NCBI GenBank assembly: GCA_033439265.1
Contig: JAVTVX010000024.1
Span: 5,583,001-5,647,000, forward strand
Direction of reading: 5' to 3'
Length of the DNA: 64,000 nt
From: Dillenia suffruticosa
Taxonomy: Eukaryota > Streptophyta > Magnoliopsida > Dilleniales > Dilleniaceae
Part shown: piece by piece, positions 61,052 to 64,000 of the stretch
Layout: each line of letters opens with the position of its first letter
Numbering within the stretch: the first letter of the stretch is position 1
The notes under the pieces: model-generated
Told to the model about the DNA's origin: nothing
Database searches by the model: none
What the model saw: only the letters and a program-made list of their open reading frames with translations
Made by a program: the position numbers and the translations under genes

Positions 61052-64000
61052 CTTTTTTCTTTTTGTGGAAAAGAAAAAATTGGAAGCTCGCTCTACCTTG
61101 CTTTGTGTAACCAATAACAAGCTACAGATGCTGAACACGAGAAAATAAACTATAAATTTACCCTCCAACAAAACCCTAAATGCTCACAGCATGAACAAAG
61201 CAACGGAATACCTAATTCCTTCCATTTCAAAAGCACCATTAATTTCGACTTTCAAAAACTACCAGAAATTCATAGTACAATTTCATCAAGTGAAACTTGG
61301 TGGGAACAATTTCATTTAAATCCCAATTCACAGAAACAATATTTCAGTCAATCAAGCACCGGTACAAGAGGTAATAAAGGAAAATAATGAACGACCCACT
61401 TCAATAAATGAGCTGAAAATTCCAAACCAACATTAAAGCCGAAGACAGGTACCTAAAATATGTATCAAAAATCAAACTACCACTATTTCCAAAGCCTAAT
61501 ACAGAACTGGAACTCAAAAACCCAAAAGAAGAAATTGAGACAACAAGTACCCAGCACAAAATAAAATAAAACACCTCAAAACCCACCAAGACAGATAATA
61601 AAGAAACCCCAGAAAATTAAAAGGGTAAAAAATATTAGATATTGATTTCAGGAGCATAAATAAGCCATTCAAAACCCTGCAGTTAAAACCCTAGTCAGAA
61701 AGACCCACTAGCTCTGAAACAGAGAAAGACCCAAACTAAAAGTGGGTTAGAAGAGAAAGATACCCATTTCAGATTCCGTGCTACTTTTGGTACTCTGTCC
61801 TCCATTTTTCAAAAATACACGAGCCTTTATTCAATTTTGGGCCTCTGTTCAAACAAATTCAAACCAACCAAACCCCTCAGAAGAACCTGCTATATACCTG
61901 CCATATAAGGAGAGAGAGAGAGAGAATGGGGTTTGGGAAGTGAAAGAAAGGGGTAATAGCAAAAGCCCTGCATTTATACCCACGCCTGCATCAAAAAGAG
62001 AGCTCTTGATGATTAACCACCGCCACTGCTACTGTATTTTTATAATTTGCCTCAAACCGTTAAAAATTACTCTAAAGTTTTCTTTAATATTTATTTTTTA
62101 TTTTTTATTTTTTTAACGGAGATTTGAATCTACGTAGAAAACATACCACTTAAACCGAAACTCATTGATATTTATATTTATAATTACGCGGTAACGGGTT
62201 CCTGGTTGTTTTTCCTTAATATTTATTTCATTTTACCGACTTTAGTAAATTATTAATTTTTTATTAAATTTAATATAGACTGATTACTTGTTATTCAGAT
62301 CTAGCAAATCACATCAACGTTTTGCTTAGTTGGTCAGGGCCACCACTACCTTTAAATAAGTACTTGATTTCACTTAGAAAAAAAAAAAATATCTTTTAAA
62401 AATTTAATATAAAATTAAATTTAATTAAATTTAAAATAATTATGCTTTATAAAAAAAATAAATGATTAATAAAATGTTTTCAGAACTTTTCCTTACGAAA
62501 TTGAATCAGAGGTTTAAAAGACAAAGAGAGAGTTAAATTTTAATTTTTTAGCTATTTAATTCATTTTATATTATTTTAATGACTTTACTTAAGTGATAAT
62601 TGAAAGCAGGTTGAGCGAGCAACTGGCAATGCCAACACTTCATTGGGCATTTCCTTTTGCAATTGTCCTTTGTTACATCTTAGGAAGTGTGCTTTAGGGC
62701 AAAAATGAACTTTCTTTATATGGGTTTTGTTGTTTTTGGTCAAAAACCCATTCGTCTTTAAATTTTATTTTTCCTTTTTGATAATTTTAATGTCAGGATT
62801 GAAAAAAAATAAAAATAAAAACCTAAAAAGTAAAGTATAGGGTCATTTGGGTGCTCTGATAACTTAAATAGGTTATAATGTATGGATCAATGATGTATGG
62901 ATCTAATAACAAGATATTAGAATTCCTTAATCAATATTTTAAATTCAAATCTTAAAATAAAAAAGATATTGATAGAATTAACTTTTAAATTAAGATTCAT
63001 AGCTATTTAAATCATATTCATCGATCTTTTCGATATCTATGATCAATTGTGAATTAAAAAAAAAACACAAAATTTCAAAGCAATAATGTGGTCGGTTGGA
63101 TGTAAATGGGAAAGCTTCCAAAAGCTTAGCTAGCAAAATTAGACTTGGGGGTTCTCGCTTGCCTCCAATGTGTTCGTGAAATTTGAATTTTGTTGCTGTC
63201 CTTAGGAGTCGTAGGTAATGGTAGAAACAATTATAGTGCTTAGACAACGAAGTACAATGTAGGGTGACATAGGTTAGATGAATTCGGTGCCTTAGGACGG
63301 CTGTTTCTCACTTTTACCCTTTTTTTTTTATTGGATTCTATTTATTTATATCTAAAAAAAATAGAATAAATCTCTTTTTAGTTTAATTTATTTTTCAGAA
63401 ATTATAAATAAATAAATAAAACTGTATCCAAGTGAATTAATTTAATTAATAAAAATTTTAAGATAAAATCATATCAAACATATGATGGAATTATAATTCC
63501 GCCGACAAGATAGTTTGGAGGTGCATGGTGTTTGTAGTTGCAAACCTATTGTCTTTTGTTTTTTTTTATACTAACTCTCTATTCATGAGATCATGAATTT
63601 AAGTATCGATTAAAGAAAATCTTTTACAAAAATACACCATAAATATTTCAGTTATATTTCATCTCGTTAGTATTTTAATAGAATTTTGATGTCATATCTT
63701 AAAATCAATATTCATAACTAAAATAAAAATATTCAAATTAAAAAATTACGACGGAGAGCATAGCAACATTGGTTGTTTCTTGCCTCCCTTTCTTATAGAT
63801 CAAAAAATAATTATTCCCGATCTGAAATTTACTGAAAAAATAAGAAATATATATGTTTTTCCCTTTTAGGATTAAAAGTATTCGACTCACAAAATATAGA
63901 CTAACGCATAAAAAAAAATAGGATAGAAAAAGGGTGAGCGTATATATAAATATAGACCGATGCATGTGAAATTTAATTCTGTTTTTCAATTTTATCCTCA
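61052..64000. other. bHLH49 leader/promoter and AT-rich flank
   Basis: The first 700-900 bases are the probable leader and promoter of the bHLH gene, with a (GA)n patch near 61910-61925. Around 62315-62390 a stretch with TTGCTTAGTTGGTCAGG and a 12-A run looks like a SINE body, but its ends are unclear. The rest, to 64000, is AT-rich and shows no gene. Confidence 0.45.

Noticed and set aside
61052-61171. Hydrophobic N-terminal extension of bHLH49 that would make a membrane-anchored factor
   Set aside because: The open frame upstream has no ATG; it would need a TTG start. The first ATG at 61051 matches the family N-terminus.

Overview
The window is nuclear DNA from a flowering plant, most likely a woody core eudicot; the species cannot be fixed from the sequence. 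Its genes have many GT-AG introns and plant-only families appear: an RGF/GLV peptide, a plastid HSP90 with a transit peptide, a U-box/ARM ubiquitin ligase, PPR proteins and UGT89. Intergenic DNA is AT-rich, with CT/GA microsatellites and short SINE- or MITE-like insertions. I saw no rRNA, tRNA, CRISPR array, organellar block or recognisable LTR element.

Left part (1-22.8 kb): a TAG-family DNA glycosylase (886-2616, minus); a decayed P-class PPR gene (about 4.85-6.76 kb, plus); a GDSL esterase/lipase (9518-11623, plus) whose third intron holds a large microsatellite and two extra copies of an exon start; a decayed UGT89-like glycosyltransferase (about 12.26-13.64 kb, minus); an RGF/GLV/CLEL peptide precursor (15254-15898, minus) rebuilt here from three small exons; and an ABHD17-like serine hydrolase (18886-20537, plus).

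Centre (22.9-41 kb): two large housekeeping genes for the organelles, the chloroplast HSP90 chaperone HSP90-5 (19 exons, 794 aa) and the mitochondrial phage-type RNA polymerase RPOTm (19 exons, 976 aa). Intron 14 of RPOTm carries a 513-bp hAT-like non-autonomous transposon with an 8-bp target duplication.

Right part (42.4-64 kb): a possible small membrane-protein gene (minus); a PUB42-like U-box/ARM E3 ligase (about 1017 aa, possibly starting with a 10-nt exon 2.6 kb upstream); a SAM-like plus peroxiredoxin-like-2 protein (421 aa); a decayed PPR-DYW gene (54503-56374, minus); and a bHLH49-type transcription factor (58403-61051, minus). From memory, RPOTm, PUB42, a DYW-type PPR and bHLH49 also lie close together on Arabidopsis chromosome 1 (At1g68990 to At1g68920), so this half looks like an old conserved block in which the PPR gene has died.

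The genes do not form an operon or one pathway. The recurring oddity is short local duplication across exon edges (GDSL intron 3, ABHD17 exon 1, HSP90-5 intron 6), which leaves spare splice sites. I did not find a convincing undescribed multi-gene system. Exon limits were read by eye from GT-AG sites, reading frame and family similarity recalled from memory, without alignment or transcript data.
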